In this document: piece after piece, positions 10,975-18,225 of the stretch
Position numbering within the stretch: position 1 is the first letter of the stretch
How the letters are laid out: every line of letters begins with the position of its first letter
Virus record (IMG/VR): IMGVR_UViG_3300047476_000933
Span: 1 to 31,098 of that record
Source of the DNA: a virus
DNA: 31,098 nt
Direction: 5' to 3' (one strand)
Translations under genes and position numbers: made by a program
The notes under the pieces: generated by a model
The model's input: only the letters and a program-made list of their open reading frames with translations
Told to the model about the DNA's origin: nothing
The model's database searches: none

Positions 10975-11342
10975 TTTTGATCTCCACTTTCGTGTTTAAA
11001 TCTTGATTTCCAGAAATCTGGATCAATCCAACGAATGATTAGAGCTACTTGGTCTTCTGTCAAGTTGCTTAGAAACTCTACCCCAGAATCACAGTTAAAA
11101 ATAATCCAAGGACTAATCCTGCCAGTGCTAACATGATAACAAATTCTATTGCTGTTACCGTATCTGAAGTAATCACGGATACCATTTTTAAGATCTGGGT
11201 TGTCTTCAACATAGCCGTTAATTTCATTGATGCCTCTTTCTAGAGCATCCTGTACAGATTCTGTTCGTAAGTAAGTAAACAACCACTCTTCATAGAGCTT
11301 GTCTGATGTCCAGTAGTCTAGTTTTTTATTATTCCTTAACAA
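10938..11342 (-). pseudogene. 3' half of a frameshifted zinc-finger phage gene
   Basis: This 134-residue open frame starts LRNNKKLDYWTSDKLYEEW and ends DPDFWKSRFKHESG plus a short tail. Read upstream past its ATG in the same frame, the sequence continues YYTAFVKFGRYCQDIK and then CVNFVSFTNWLL, joining smoothly to LRNNKKLDYW. The upstream zinc-finger frame reads correctly as far as YDDF and then goes out of frame. Together the halves form one protein of about 240 residues, as I remember for the zinc-finger family in T4-like cyanophages. The annotated ATG is thus probably internal. The 3' end overlaps the next gene by 37 bases. Confidence 0.72.
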
Positions 11343-11662
11343 CCAATTAGTAAACGATACAAAGTTAACACATTTGATATCTTGGCAGTATCGACCAAAT
11401 TTAACAAAGGCAGTATAGTAACAAAATCGTCGTAGGTTTTTTCTTTGCTACTTTGAGTCATCTTATAGAACTCCAAGTAGGACATAAATCCCCACTGTAC
11501 ACCTTTTTCTTTTTCTTGTTGGTATCTTCTTTTCTTTTCGCAGAGATGGTTTACCAAAGTTGTTTCTTTAGTAAATCCTTTATTACAGTACTTACAAACA
11601 TACTTTGATTCTGTTACTGGCATAGTGTTAGCTTGGTATGCTTTTAGTATGTCTAAAATCAT
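11336..11662 (-). pseudogene. 5' half of a frameshifted zinc-finger phage gene
   Basis: This 108-residue frame carries a single C2HC-type zinc finger at residues 21-41 (C23, C26, H39, C41 in YVCKYCNKGF, then TLVNHLCEKKRR) followed by GVQWGFMSYLEFYKMTQ, a sequence I recognise from a conserved T4-like cyanophage family. After YDDF (around 11427) the frame turns into unrelated residues and stops. One extra T in the coding run TTTT (plus-strand A-run 11423-11426) restores the family sequence. The start overlaps the previous stop (ATGA at 11659-11662); M14 is an alternative start nearer the finger. The cause could be a sequencing or assembly indel in a homopolymer or a true mutation. Confidence 0.75.
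11423..11426 (-). other. likely frameshift site (one T missing from a homopolymer)
   Basis: The coding strand reads GAC GAT TTT GTT AC here. Adding one T gives GAT TTT TGT TAC TAT ACT GCC, that is D-F-C-Y-Y-T-A, which continues FVKFGRYC. The coding strand has no X-XXY-YYZ slippery heptamer at this point, so programmed -1 shifting is not favoured. Confidence 0.7.
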
Positions 11663-12117
11663 AGTTCTGCTTTGATTTTCTTATCGTCCCACCCAAGTTC
11701 TCGGGCCATTCGTTGTAGTTGTTCAAAGGTATTAAGCTCAGCCATTAGCTCAACTTCATCTCTTTTTAAATGAGGAAACTGGCTTTCAATAAACTTTTGT
11801 TTTCTGCGATCCCCAGTCTTTTTTGTTTTTAACCAATAGTGTCTTTTAGATCCTAGTCCAGGACTAACTGTAGTACAAATAAGCCATTGTAGCTTAGGAT
11901 GCCTGCCTAGGTCAAAAAAGTTGATATTTACACGATCGTTGATTGCACGAATATACCATTCTTGTAGTTCAGGACTGCCTTCAACATTAGCACCCCACTT
12001 GAGCATGAGATATGTGCTGAACTTTTTACGCTCTTCGTCTGTAAGACTGTCATAGAACTTTCGATCCTTAAGATCAAAAGCTCGCATCTCTGTGGCAATG
12101 TCTAGTTTATTACTCAT
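11659..12117 (-). CDS. conserved phage protein, possibly gp62-like clamp-loader subunit
   Basis: The protein has 152 residues and begins MSNKLDIATEMRAFDLKDRK. The middle (FSTYLMLKWGANVEGSPELQ, then HPKLQWLICTTVSPGLG and RHYWLK) has the general layout of the small clamp-loader subunit gp62 of T4-like phages, where a short helical protein ends in a KR-x-x-W/Y-x-K segment, but I see no decisive motif and give this only as a possibility. The ATG lies exactly 6 bases after a TACAAT box with TTGACT 17 bases further up, and no Shine-Dalgarno sequence is visible, so the message may be leaderless. The stop overlaps the zinc-finger gene (ATGA). Confidence 0.8.
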   Translation of the reverse strand: MSNKLDIATEMRAFDLKDRKFYDSLTDEERKKFSTYLMLKWGANVEGSPELQEWYIRAINDRVNINFFDLGRHPKLQWLICTTVSPGLGSKRHYWLKTKKTGDRRKQKFIESQFPHLKRDEVELMAELNTFEQLQRMARELGWDDKKIKAEL

Positions 12118-12123
12118 TGATAT

Positions 12124-12152
12124 ATTGTATTACCATGCCTTGCCAAAGTCAA
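12124..12152 (-). promoter_or_regulatory. sigma-70-type promoter TTGACT-17-TACAAT, start on the ATG
   Basis: The minus strand has TTGACT (12152-12147), a 17-base spacer, TACAAT (12129-12124), 6 bases and then the ATG at 12117. The expected first transcribed base is the A of the ATG. The -35 lies in the last codons of the upstream gene. The same layout occurs at 15250 and 22315. Confidence 0.65.
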
Positions 12153-12639
12153 CTACTTCGCTGACACGACTAATCTCTTTGACAAAATAAACACACAAGG
12201 GTTTTGCAGAGTCCGAATCAACTGGTACCGCTAACATCTGCCCGGGCTTGAGTTTAGGAAAATACCATTTAACATCTTGATAGATGTCTACGATTTCAAC
12301 AGAATGAAACTCAGGCCTAAAACTGCTAATAGGATTAAAACAAAAAGCACTAAAGCCACGATCATTAATACTAGTCAAAGGTACCACTTCAAGATCGCCT
12401 AAGTCGCTCTCTCCAATTAATAGTTGCCAATCCACTGGCATCTTAACTGTCCAATTGCCTATCTTGAGTACCAAGGCCGGGCTATTAAAACTTTCCAGAA
12501 AAATCAACGGTATAAAAAAATAATCGGGATTTTTTGGGTCACTGTTATCTAGCACACAAAAACGAAGGTCCTCAATTTCTTCAGGAATGTCGTTCATGTC
12601 GTAAGCTCTGTTATTATCTAAATTTAATATTCTTGACAT
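12130..12639 (-). CDS. conserved T4-like phage protein of unknown function
   Basis: The protein has 169 residues. Segments such as PLIFLESFNSPALVL, MPVDWQLLIGESDLGDLEVV, NDRGFSAFCFNPISSF and VKWYFPKLKPGQMLAVPV look strongly constrained and match a family I associate with marine T4-like phages without a known role. There is no signal peptide or membrane segment; the composition suggests a compact beta-rich soluble protein. It starts 2 bases after the stop of uvsW, so it belongs to the uvsW transcript. A TATAAT abuts the ATG directly but has no -35 at a fitting distance, so I do not call a promoter. The last codons contain the -35 of the next promoter. Confidence 0.8.
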   Translation of the reverse strand: MSRILNLDNNRAYDMNDIPEEIEDLRFCVLDNSDPKNPDYFFIPLIFLESFNSPALVLKIGNWTVKMPVDWQLLIGESDLGDLEVVPLTSINDRGFSAFCFNPISSFRPEFHSVEIVDIYQDVKWYFPKLKPGQMLAVPVDSDSAKPLCVYFVKEISRVSEVVDFGKAW

Positions 12640-12640
12640 A

Positions 12641-14101
12641 TTATAGGTATTCTACTTTCTCTATGGTAAAGGGGTAGTTAGCCTCTTTATAAAAATTCTT
12701 TCTCTGTGTCAGGTGTCTTTTGGCGAACTTGCACGACGAGGTAATATCCCAGATTTGGACAAAGTCCTTATCCTCTGCCTTACGGATTCCCCTTCCAATA
12801 CTTTGGATAACCCTAACAAAGCTCTTTCCGGGCTCCAGAAGAACCAAATTAAAAATCCTAGGGATATTAATACCCACAGCGGCCACACCGTAAGTCGCCA
12901 CAATAATCTTGTCACTAGATTCCGCCACTTCGTCATAATGCTCCTGTCTTGTTGTTCCTTTAGTGGCGCCGCTGACAAAAACTGCACGGTCACCGAGTCT
13001 TTCAACTAGAGCTTGGCCAGCGGCTACACGATCTACAAGGATCAGTGTATTTCCAGTGTCAACGATTCTTCGAACCATTTCTGCTATATGGTCTAAACGC
13101 TTACCGGACTCTAATAGAAATTTTAATTCACTTTGATAGTTACTGTACTCAGCATGATCAATTAACTGTAAAATATTGACATGACATTGAGCCAGCACGC
13201 CTTGCTCCTGTAATTCTCTAGCACTGAGTTTGCCGATTACGCGGCCAAGACTGCAATATAGAGCCATAAACTCATAACGCTCTTTGGGTATTGTTCCTGT
13301 CAGTCCCCAACGAATAGGAATTTGAGCCATTGGTCCTGTTAGCAAAGTTTTTAGTGCATCGGCTTTGGCCATGTGTACTTCGTCAACGATGACACAAACT
13401 ACACCTTCAATAAACTCTTGTATTGTGATCTCTGCTTCGTGGTTACGAGTATTCTTCAGCAGTACATTAAGACTTTGCCAAGTACAAATTGTATGCTGTC
13501 GATTAAATTCTTTGCGGTCACCATAGAAAACGCCAACATCCAGCCCTAAATTGACATAGTCTTTTTCAGTTTGTGTAACCAAACTCTTGTTAGGCACAAT
13601 AACAATACTACGACCGTATTCGCTAACTGAATTACTTAGAGCCGCAGTCATCAAAGTTTTGCCTGCGCCAGTGGCTACTTCTTGTATGCACTGTGGGTTC
13701 TCGAGAAACCTATTAATAACTTCAACTTGATAGTTACGCAACATAATTGGTTGCCCTGCCATTGGATGACCTTTAGGCCAAAGTGTGTCTTTAAAGGTAT
13801 CTTCTTCTATTTCGTTAAAGTCAAATTTAGTATTGTAGTCTCTAGTATCGTCGAGCTGTATGTCATAGCCTCTTTCTGCCAGATACTCTAGTATTTCGGG
13901 TAGCAGGTTGATGTAGGTACTACCGCTGAGCTGAAAGAAACTTACCTTTCCGTCCCAACGGCCCAGTCTGACCGCAGGCAAATATCTTGCACCTGGAATT
14001 TCAAACTTGTACTTGTTAACTAGCTCTTTACGATCAACTAGTTCAAGTCCTTTAATTTTTACATTAACTTCGTCGTTAATTTCTAAGATACATTCTCTCA
14101 T
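12641..14101 (-). CDS. uvsW: UvsW-type superfamily 2 DNA helicase
   Basis: The 486-residue protein has the SF2 set: Walker A TGAGKT at 144-149, Walker B DEVH at 240-243, motif III LTGT at 267-270 and motif VI QSIGRGIRK at about 433-441. The N-terminal 110 residues (ELVNKYKFEIPGARY, then RLGRWDGKVSFF) match the substrate-recognition domain of T4 UvsW, and the length is close to the T4 protein. UvsW unwinds R-loops and branched DNA, drives fork regression and Holliday-junction migration, and in T4 helps switch from origin-based to recombination-based replication. The start overlaps the previous stop (ATGA at 14098-14101), coupling it to the HARP-like protein. Confidence 0.95.
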   Translation of the reverse strand: MRECILEINDEVNVKIKGLELVDRKELVNKYKFEIPGARYLPAVRLGRWDGKVSFFQLSGSTYINLLPEILEYLAERGYDIQLDDTRDYNTKFDFNEIEEDTFKDTLWPKGHPMAGQPIMLRNYQVEVINRFLENPQCIQEVATGAGKTLMTAALSNSVSEYGRSIVIVPNKSLVTQTEKDYVNLGLDVGVFYGDRKEFNRQHTICTWQSLNVLLKNTRNHEAEITIQEFIEGVVCVIVDEVHMAKADALKTLLTGPMAQIPIRWGLTGTIPKERYEFMALYCSLGRVIGKLSARELQEQGVLAQCHVNILQLIDHAEYSNYQSELKFLLESGKRLDHIAEMVRRIVDTGNTLILVDRVAAGQALVERLGDRAVFVSGATKGTTRQEHYDEVAESSDKIIVATYGVAAVGINIPRIFNLVLLEPGKSFVRVIQSIGRGIRKAEDKDFVQIWDITSSCKFAKRHLTQRKNFYKEANYPFTIEKVEYL

Positions 14102-15243
14102 GTTGTTGGTTGTTGGTATTTTATCATTACATCTGTACAGTAAACAACTTTCTTAGAGTGCTGTACAATGTGTTGTTTCTTTGGGCCTATCATCAAGGAG
14201 GTCATGGTAACCAACATTGGTATATCTGTTTCCCAACTGTGCATCCAATGGTTTAAGTATACACATTTTGCGTTTGGTGGCAACTTGAGCGTCCTACTTT
14301 TAATAGGTATTTCAACTAGTTCGTCACTGGTAAAGTAATCTTTGAGTACCGGCAACATGCGACCGGTGTTGGCATCGATATTTTCAAATACATATATGGG
14401 CCATCGATTTGTTGTTTCTGCATATTTGACTATGTCCTTAAAAGAGCCTTCTTCCTTTAAAGGTATGTGTATTTCTTTTAGTGTCAGCAACATAGTTTGA
14501 TTTTGATTATAATTGCTTTCAACCCAAGCACGAATATCATCGCTGATACAGTAGCCTAAAATATTGCTATGGTCAACAAGATTAACTAGATTGTCGTCGT
14601 TAAACCCGTTAAGGTTATTTTCTATATATTCAATTAAACTAGGTTCGCCGTTGCGTATAACGAGACCTGTATCTGTTTTTTCAAGTACTATACGATAGTT
14701 ACCTTGTTTGATCTCTTTGACTTGTTCAATTAAGTCATCGATAGTGGGATCTACTTCAAATTGATATTTATCCGCAATGGATCTGAGCCAAAGCAAACGA
14801 GGCTCTGTTACAGACATAATCCATGCCTTTTGGTCCCTATCAAATTTCATTTGCCCAGGTATGTTTTTGCCGCTGTCTTTTATTTCGTCAATCATTTTAG
14901 ATTCGTAAGGAAATCTAAGATATACTTGACCGTCAACAATCTTGATAGATTTGCTACGATCAACATAACGAATAGGCAAACGGAAATGCCCATTGTCCTC
15001 GTGGATACCAATGTCAATGTCGTATTTGGCGAATTGTCTTTTGTATTTTACCACTAGTTTGTGTGCTAGTAGAGCCTGTTTGTCTGTGTAGCCTACACCC
15101 CTATTTGTTTGCTCAGCAAGATTTGCCACAATTTGCACATCGTATCTGGCTAAACTAAAAGTCATCGGCTTGCCCTTGATACTGATGTAACCAGCAAGAA
15201 TTTCAATATAGTCCTCAATGTAGGGTATAGTCTTCTTTTGCAT
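14098..15243 (-). CDS. HARP-like domain protein coupled to UvsW
   Basis: This 381-residue protein lies directly upstream of uvsW and overlaps it by 4 bases. Residues about 103-166 (VDGQVYLRFPYESKMIDEIK, then PGQMKFDRDQKAW and LWLRSIADKYQF) have the pattern of the HARP domain of SMARCAL1-type annealing helicases: a beta strand with F-P/Y, a helix, then R/K-F-D-x-x-x-K-x-W. The N-terminal 95 residues and the C-terminal 200 are unrecognised; no nucleotide-binding loop is present. I infer a DNA-structure-binding partner of UvsW. The ATG is 6 bases after a TACACT box with TTGACT 17 bases up, and no Shine-Dalgarno sequence is seen, so translation may be leaderless. Confidence 0.82.
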   Translation of the reverse strand: MQKKTIPYIEDYIEILAGYISIKGKPMTFSLARYDVQIVANLAEQTNRGVGYTDKQALLAHKLVVKYKRQFAKYDIDIGIHEDNGHFRLPIRYVDRSKSIKIVDGQVYLRFPYESKMIDEIKDSGKNIPGQMKFDRDQKAWIMSVTEPRLLWLRSIADKYQFEVDPTIDDLIEQVKEIKQGNYRIVLEKTDTGLVIRNGEPSLIEYIENNLNGFNDDNLVNLVDHSNILGYCISDDIRAWVESNYNQNQTMLLTLKEIHIPLKEEGSFKDIVKYAETTNRWPIYVFENIDANTGRMLPVLKDYFTSDELVEIPIKSRTLKLPPNAKCVYLNHWMHSWETDIPMLVTMTSLMIGPKKQHIVQHSKKVVYCTDVMIKYQQPTT

Positions 15244-15249
15244 ACAGTA

Positions 15250-15278
15250 AGTGTAACATATTCTTTTTAAAAAGTCAA
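15250..15278 (-). promoter_or_regulatory. sigma-70-type promoter TTGACT-17-TACACT, start on the ATG
   Basis: The minus strand has TTGACT (15278-15273), a 17-base spacer, TACACT (15255-15250), 6 bases and the ATG at 15243. The -35 overlaps the end of the U-tract of the terminator that closes the upstream gene run, so one transcript ends where the next begins. It would drive the HARP-like gene and uvsW. Confidence 0.65.
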
Positions 15279-15304
15279 AAAAATACCCAGAGCACTCTGG
15301 GTAT
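15277..15304 (-). terminator. rho-independent terminator
   Basis: A perfect 10-base inverted repeat (ATACCCAGAG and CTCTGGGTAT, 15283-15304) is followed on the minus strand by six Ts. It ends the run of small genes from 15334 upward. A second perfect hairpin lies just before it at 15308-15325. Confidence 0.85.
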
Positions 15305-15307
15305 AAA

Positions 15308-15325
15308 GTTCAGCAAGTGCTGAAC
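15308..15325. repeat. perfect inverted repeat next to the terminator
   Basis: GTTCAGCA and TGCTGAAC flank two bases, forming an 8-pair hairpin 3 bases from the terminator stem. It lacks a T-tract of its own and may pause RNA polymerase, protect the 3' end or bind a protein. Confidence 0.7.
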
Positions 15326-15333
15326 AGGAGCGA

Positions 15334-15762
15334 TCAAAAATTGTTGTCAAAGACTTTTTCTTCCGGTCTGGCCAGACCAGCCAGCAACTGATACTGGTCC
15401 CAGGCATGCTTGACCGTTGGATTAGCATCATGGTCTTCGGGCACTAACACGGTTTCTAGCCAGTAATAGGGCAACCTACCCGGGTTTGAGCCAAATTGTC
15501 TAGGCTGATGTAGCCGACCAGTTGAATGCAACGACAAGCAAATGTCTCGAATTACTTGTTCGTCGTCGTCAGGAATGTTTGCCCATTCGGGCATAGACCA
15601 TATATTTGAATAGGTATGATATCCTTTCCAAATACTTGTCCATTGTTTGTCGTTGTTAGGATCAAAATCGGTCCTAGCAACAACTACCAGAATATCTTCG
15701 AGCGCAACTCGTCCCTCATAGATATCTCGAACACACCTACTCAGGCTTAGTCCTATTTTCAT
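15334..15762 (-). CDS. conserved hypothetical phage protein
   Basis: I choose the ATG at 15762 (MKIGLSLSRCVRDIYEGRV), which has GGAAA upstream; the longer frame from 15789 adds nine residues without a ribosome site. The 142-residue product has segments I recognise from marine T4-like phages: DILVVVARTDFDPNNDKQW, then ICLSLHSTGRLHQPRQFG. No catalytic motif is evident and the function is unknown. It overlaps the BPSL0761-family gene upstream by 26 bases and is followed by a strong terminator, so it is the last gene of its transcript. Confidence 0.8.
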   Translation of the reverse strand: MKIGLSLSRCVRDIYEGRVALEDILVVVARTDFDPNNDKQWTSIWKGYHTYSNIWSMPEWANIPDDDEQVIRDICLSLHSTGRLHQPRQFGSNPGRLPYYWLETVLVPEDHDANPTVKHAWDQYQLLAGLARPEEKVFDNNF

Positions 15763-16009
15763 TTGTAATTTCCAAATCGTGTTGAACAATTAAACGGTGT
15801 AGCGGATCCATACGCTCCTGAAACACTTCTGGTGCGGCATCGGCGGCTCTATTCATATCCCAACTACCAGGATAATGTCTAAGTATAGAATATGCTTCTT
15901 GCCTAACTACCTTAGGTATTCTAGGATACTTTTTTCTGTCGTGGGCTAGTTCTTGTAAAAATCTACTAGCCCACATTACAGCACGATACCGTTCGTCGGG
16001 TAAAGTCAT
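15737..16009 (-). CDS. BPSL0761-family protein
   Basis: The ATG at 16009 (MTLPDERYRAVMWASRFLQE) gives a 90-residue protein whose N-terminal part, with RKKYPRIPKVVRQEAYSILR and HYPGSWDM, matches the BPSL0761 family of small bacterial proteins of unknown function. That family is chromosomal in many proteobacteria, so the gene was probably taken from a host. The C-terminal 30 residues (QERMDPLHRLIVQHDLEI) are less typical. The start lies just after the upstream stop (TAAAATG) with no clear Shine-Dalgarno sequence, suggesting coupled translation. A longer frame from 16102 overlaps the upstream gene heavily and is rejected. Confidence 0.78.
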   Translation of the reverse strand: MTLPDERYRAVMWASRFLQELAHDRKKYPRIPKVVRQEAYSILRHYPGSWDMNRAADAAPEVFQERMDPLHRLIVQHDLEITNENRTKPE

Positions 16010-16010
16010 T

Positions 16011-16583
16011 TTAGTAACCGTGAGGCTCGATGTGTTTTTCTTTCCAACGATCAGCGCGGGCTTTGAAAGCTTCTGGATTAGAATTGAATTCGTCAATGGC
16101 ATTTTTAAGTGCTTCTTCTACAAACTGATTAAAAGTCTGATCTCGCTCGTGCGCCATAATCATGTACTTCAAAAGGTCGCTGTCCGGGATATCCAACGGA
16201 ATGCTAATACGATCATCGTAATCCTCGCCCAAGAAGATAGCACGAGCCTTTTCTAGCCAATCCTCTTCGCTTTCAAGATCAGTAAACCTCACGCCTTCCC
16301 AGGCTTCTTCGTCGGCGGAACGAGCAACAGTTTCGGCCCGATGTGCATCTACATAGGTATCATTGATCATGCGATAGGCTCGATTGTTGCGATAATCAAA
16401 AGCTTCAACTTGAAATACTTCTTGAGTTCTGGTGTCGAAAGTAATGCTAAGAGTAGCACCGTCTTGATCACCATCCCAGCTATCTAGTGTATACGCATTT
16501 TCACCAAAACAATTCCAGCAATAACGACTGCCTTCGGTAATGCGGTAGTCAACAGTTTCCATCCATTGTTTCAATTCAATCAT
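16011..16583 (-). CDS. conserved phage protein with ribbon-helix-helix-like C-terminus
   Basis: The protein has 190 residues. The N-terminal half (MIELKQWMETVDYRITEGSR, then YTLDSWDGDQDGATLSI and RNNRAYRMIN) matches a family I associate with T4-like cyanophages. Residues about 125-165 (RISIPLDIPDSDLLKYMIMA, then DQTFNQFVEEALKNAI) follow the ribbon-helix-helix pattern: a short beta strand, a helix starting with D-x-x-L, and a T-x-N-x-x-V helix, as in CopG/MetJ-type DNA-binding proteins. It may therefore be a DNA-binding regulator, but the N-terminal part has no assigned role. AGGAAC precedes the ATG at a fitting distance. It overlaps the upstream gene by 8 bases. Confidence 0.82.
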   Translation of the reverse strand: MIELKQWMETVDYRITEGSRYCWNCFGENAYTLDSWDGDQDGATLSITFDTRTQEVFQVEAFDYRNNRAYRMINDTYVDAHRAETVARSADEEAWEGVRFTDLESEEDWLEKARAIFLGEDYDDRISIPLDIPDSDLLKYMIMAHERDQTFNQFVEEALKNAIDEFNSNPEAFKARADRWKEKHIEPHGY

Positions 16584-17049
16584 CTTTATGTTCCTTTGCC
16601 AGTTTACACATTAATTCAAAATGCTCATACGCATTCTTAACACTAGGATTGTACATTAAATCTTTGGCCTCGTCAATCAAGGCTTTTGCACCAGCTTCAG
16701 CACATTCGCGCACACTTGGCCATTCGAGCTGTCGAGCACTGTCGCCAAATACTTCAATAAGACGATTCCAGGCTTTCATCTGCTCGGGCGTCAAAGGCGT
16801 TTCTCTGCTCTTGTAGCCGAGTCTAAGTTCAGACGCTTTCATTATTGCTGAACTCACTGCATCTTCAGCGACCCGACTGGCTGCAATCAGGGCCGCATAA
16901 TTAGGATCAATATTATAACGGCGGCTACTGCCTCCGGGATAAACAAGAACCAAATGTGCGCCTTTTGGAAACGAATCCAAAAGTTCATTATCATATTCCG
17001 AAACAGGTACATACTTACGACCTTTCTTTTCGTAAAAGATTTTTTTCAT
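16576..17049 (-). CDS. conserved hypothetical phage protein
   Basis: The protein has 157 residues and begins MKKIFYEKKGRKYVPVSEYD. The stretch DSFPKGAHLVLVYPGGSSRR is typical of a family I associate with marine T4-like phages. The rest is mostly alpha-helical (AALIAASRVAEDAVSSAIMK, then VKNAYEHFELMCKLAKE). No enzyme motif or membrane segment is seen. AGGAT precedes the ATG. It overlaps genes on both sides by 4 to 8 bases, which ties it to the same polycistronic message. Function unknown. Confidence 0.8.
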   Translation of the reverse strand: MKKIFYEKKGRKYVPVSEYDNELLDSFPKGAHLVLVYPGGSSRRYNIDPNYAALIAASRVAEDAVSSAIMKASELRLGYKSRETPLTPEQMKAWNRLIEVFGDSARQLEWPSVRECAEAGAKALIDEAKDLMYNPSVKNAYEHFELMCKLAKEHKDD

Positions 17050-17435
17050 ACATAAAATCCTGCGTTACGCAACTCGCTCAACGAGCTGTTGCGATTTTTC
17101 GGGTCAACTGTTAATTTGATAATTTTACCACTATCCAACTTATCGCTTAAATCTTTTGCTTCTTTAAGACCTAGGCTAGGCAATGTAACTGATCGAATGG
17201 CCTTGATCAATCCAACACGATTGGCGCCAGGCTGACGACCGGAGATGCTAATAATAGCATTGTACTCACCGGTCAACAAGGAAAAGAAAATCTGCCCCTT
17301 GATATCCGAGTCGAGCACACTTGAGATCTGCTCCCACAATTTTATGCCTTCGTCGGTACCGTAGGCTTCCGTAATGCTACGCATGAAATTGATACCACTT
17401 TGAATGATATCTTCTCTGTATTCATTGGGAATCAT
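17046..17435 (-). CDS. protein with ribosomal L7/L12 C-terminal-like domain
   Basis: I prefer the ATG at 17435 (MIPNEYREDIIQSG) to the TTG at 17450, giving 129 residues. Residues about 70-129 (RVGLIKAIRSVTLPSLGLKE, then AKDLSDKLDSG, then LSELRNAGF) match the C-terminal domain of ribosomal protein L7/L12, where K-x-x-x-I-K-x-x-R and GLKEAKDL are the hallmarks and where translation factors bind. The N-terminal part is helical (WEQISSVLDSDIKGQIFFSL) and unlike L7/L12. Proteins of this design occur in T4-like cyanophages to my knowledge. It could act on the host ribosome or on elongation factors; that is an inference. It overlaps the upstream gene by 14 bases. Confidence 0.78.
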   Translation of the reverse strand: MIPNEYREDIIQSGINFMRSITEAYGTDEGIKLWEQISSVLDSDIKGQIFFSLLTGEYNAIISISGRQPGANRVGLIKAIRSVTLPSLGLKEAKDLSDKLDSGKIIKLTVDPKNRNSSLSELRNAGFYV

Positions 17436-17772
17436 CTTTGCCAGTCTCAATCATTTTAACTAGTTTTTGATTACGATAGTCCTGTTCTTTACGCTCACGC
17501 TTTTTGTCGTTAGTAAGTCTTAGCATTTCATCATACTGTCGTGCCCACTTAACACCGTCAAGCCAAGAGCGCAGGTCGTCCAAGGTACCACAAAAGAGTT
17601 GGGCATCTCGGGCATAGATCGGTAGACTGTCTTGGTCTTTTGGTTTAACTGCTACATAATCGTCGCCATTTGAACTTCCCCAGCCATGCCTAGGATAACA
17701 CATCATAAAACCTAGTACGCTCAACTCTTCTTCGAGGCGATGAACTTGAAGTACAGTATGATATCCAGCCAT
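17422..17772 (-). CDS. conserved hypothetical phage protein
   Basis: The ATG at 17772 (MAGYHTVLQVHRLEEELSVL) is preceded by TTGGAAAA and is preferred over a TTG at 17784. The 116-residue product has GFMMCYPRHGWGSSNG, YVAVKPKDQDSLPIYARDAQ and LRSWLDGVKWARQYDEML, patterns I associate with small genes of T4-like cyanophages. The C-terminus is a basic helix (TNDKKRERKEQDYRNQK). No catalytic or binding motif can be named. It begins 13 bases after the stop of the GLDQYA protein and overlaps the L7/L12-like gene downstream. Confidence 0.78.
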   Translation of the reverse strand: MAGYHTVLQVHRLEEELSVLGFMMCYPRHGWGSSNGDDYVAVKPKDQDSLPIYARDAQLFCGTLDDLRSWLDGVKWARQYDEMLRLTNDKKRERKEQDYRNQKLVKMIETGKDDSQ

Positions 17773-17784
17773 GTTATTTTCCAA

Positions 17785-18222
17785 TTACCAGCTACTATTA
17801 TAAAACACTTTTAGTCCTGAGAACAAGTCGGCTCTGGCACGACGACAGAACTCTAAGTCTTGTTCTTTGTAATAATCGTCAGAATTGTTCCCGAAGAAGA
17901 ATCCTTGAGTGGTAGGAAGTTGTCCTTCTGTTACAGCGATCTCGAGCTCATCAATGTCTTCTCGTGTAAGCTCGAGTTCTACGCCATTGAAGCTACTACC
18001 CCATTCTGAATCTTCAGGTGTTTGACCCCCAGCGGCCAGTTTGCGAATCCACAGTTGCTCCATCCAGCCCTGCAGGCTAGGATGCTTGCGCCAGTAGGCA
18101 ATTTCAATTGGTTTAGACATGTTAGGATTAACAAGCTCCCCGTTTTCGAACTCAGCGCCTTCGTAGAAATCCTCGCGTTGACCAGATCGAGCGGCAATAT
18201 AAGCATACTGATCAAGACCCAT
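17785..18222 (-). CDS. GLDQYA-family hypothetical phage protein
   Basis: The protein has 145 residues and starts MGLDQYAYIAARSG, the hallmark of a family found in many phages, sometimes labelled phosphoglycerate kinase in databases without support from the sequence. Further constrained segments are IEIAYWRKHPSLQGWMEQLW, LTREDIDELEIAVTEGQLP and GFFFGNNSDDYYKEQDLEF. There is no kinase motif and no membrane segment. The ATG follows AGGAG at a good distance. It sits 3 bases after the stop of the small secreted-like protein upstream. Function unknown. Confidence 0.83.
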   Translation of the reverse strand: MGLDQYAYIAARSGQREDFYEGAEFENGELVNPNMSKPIEIAYWRKHPSLQGWMEQLWIRKLAAGGQTPEDSEWGSSFNGVELELTREDIDELEIAVTEGQLPTTQGFFFGNNSDDYYKEQDLEFCRRARADLFSGLKVFYNSSW

Positions 18223-18225
18223 AAT

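Noticed and set aside
10034-10990. Start of the 9489 structural gene at 10034
   Set aside because: The longer start would overlap the beginning of the plus-strand gene and adds an unlike N-terminus; the ATG at 9989 fits better.
11423-11432. Programmed -1 ribosomal frameshift in the zinc-finger gene
   Set aside because: No slippery heptamer on the coding strand and no obvious stimulatory hairpin after it; a homopolymer indel is simpler.
17797-17802. TATAATAG at the end of the GLDQYA gene
   Set aside because: The bases code Y-N-S, the nearest -35 candidate (TTGTTC, 18-base spacer) is poor, and the downstream gene has its own ribosome site in an overlapping run.
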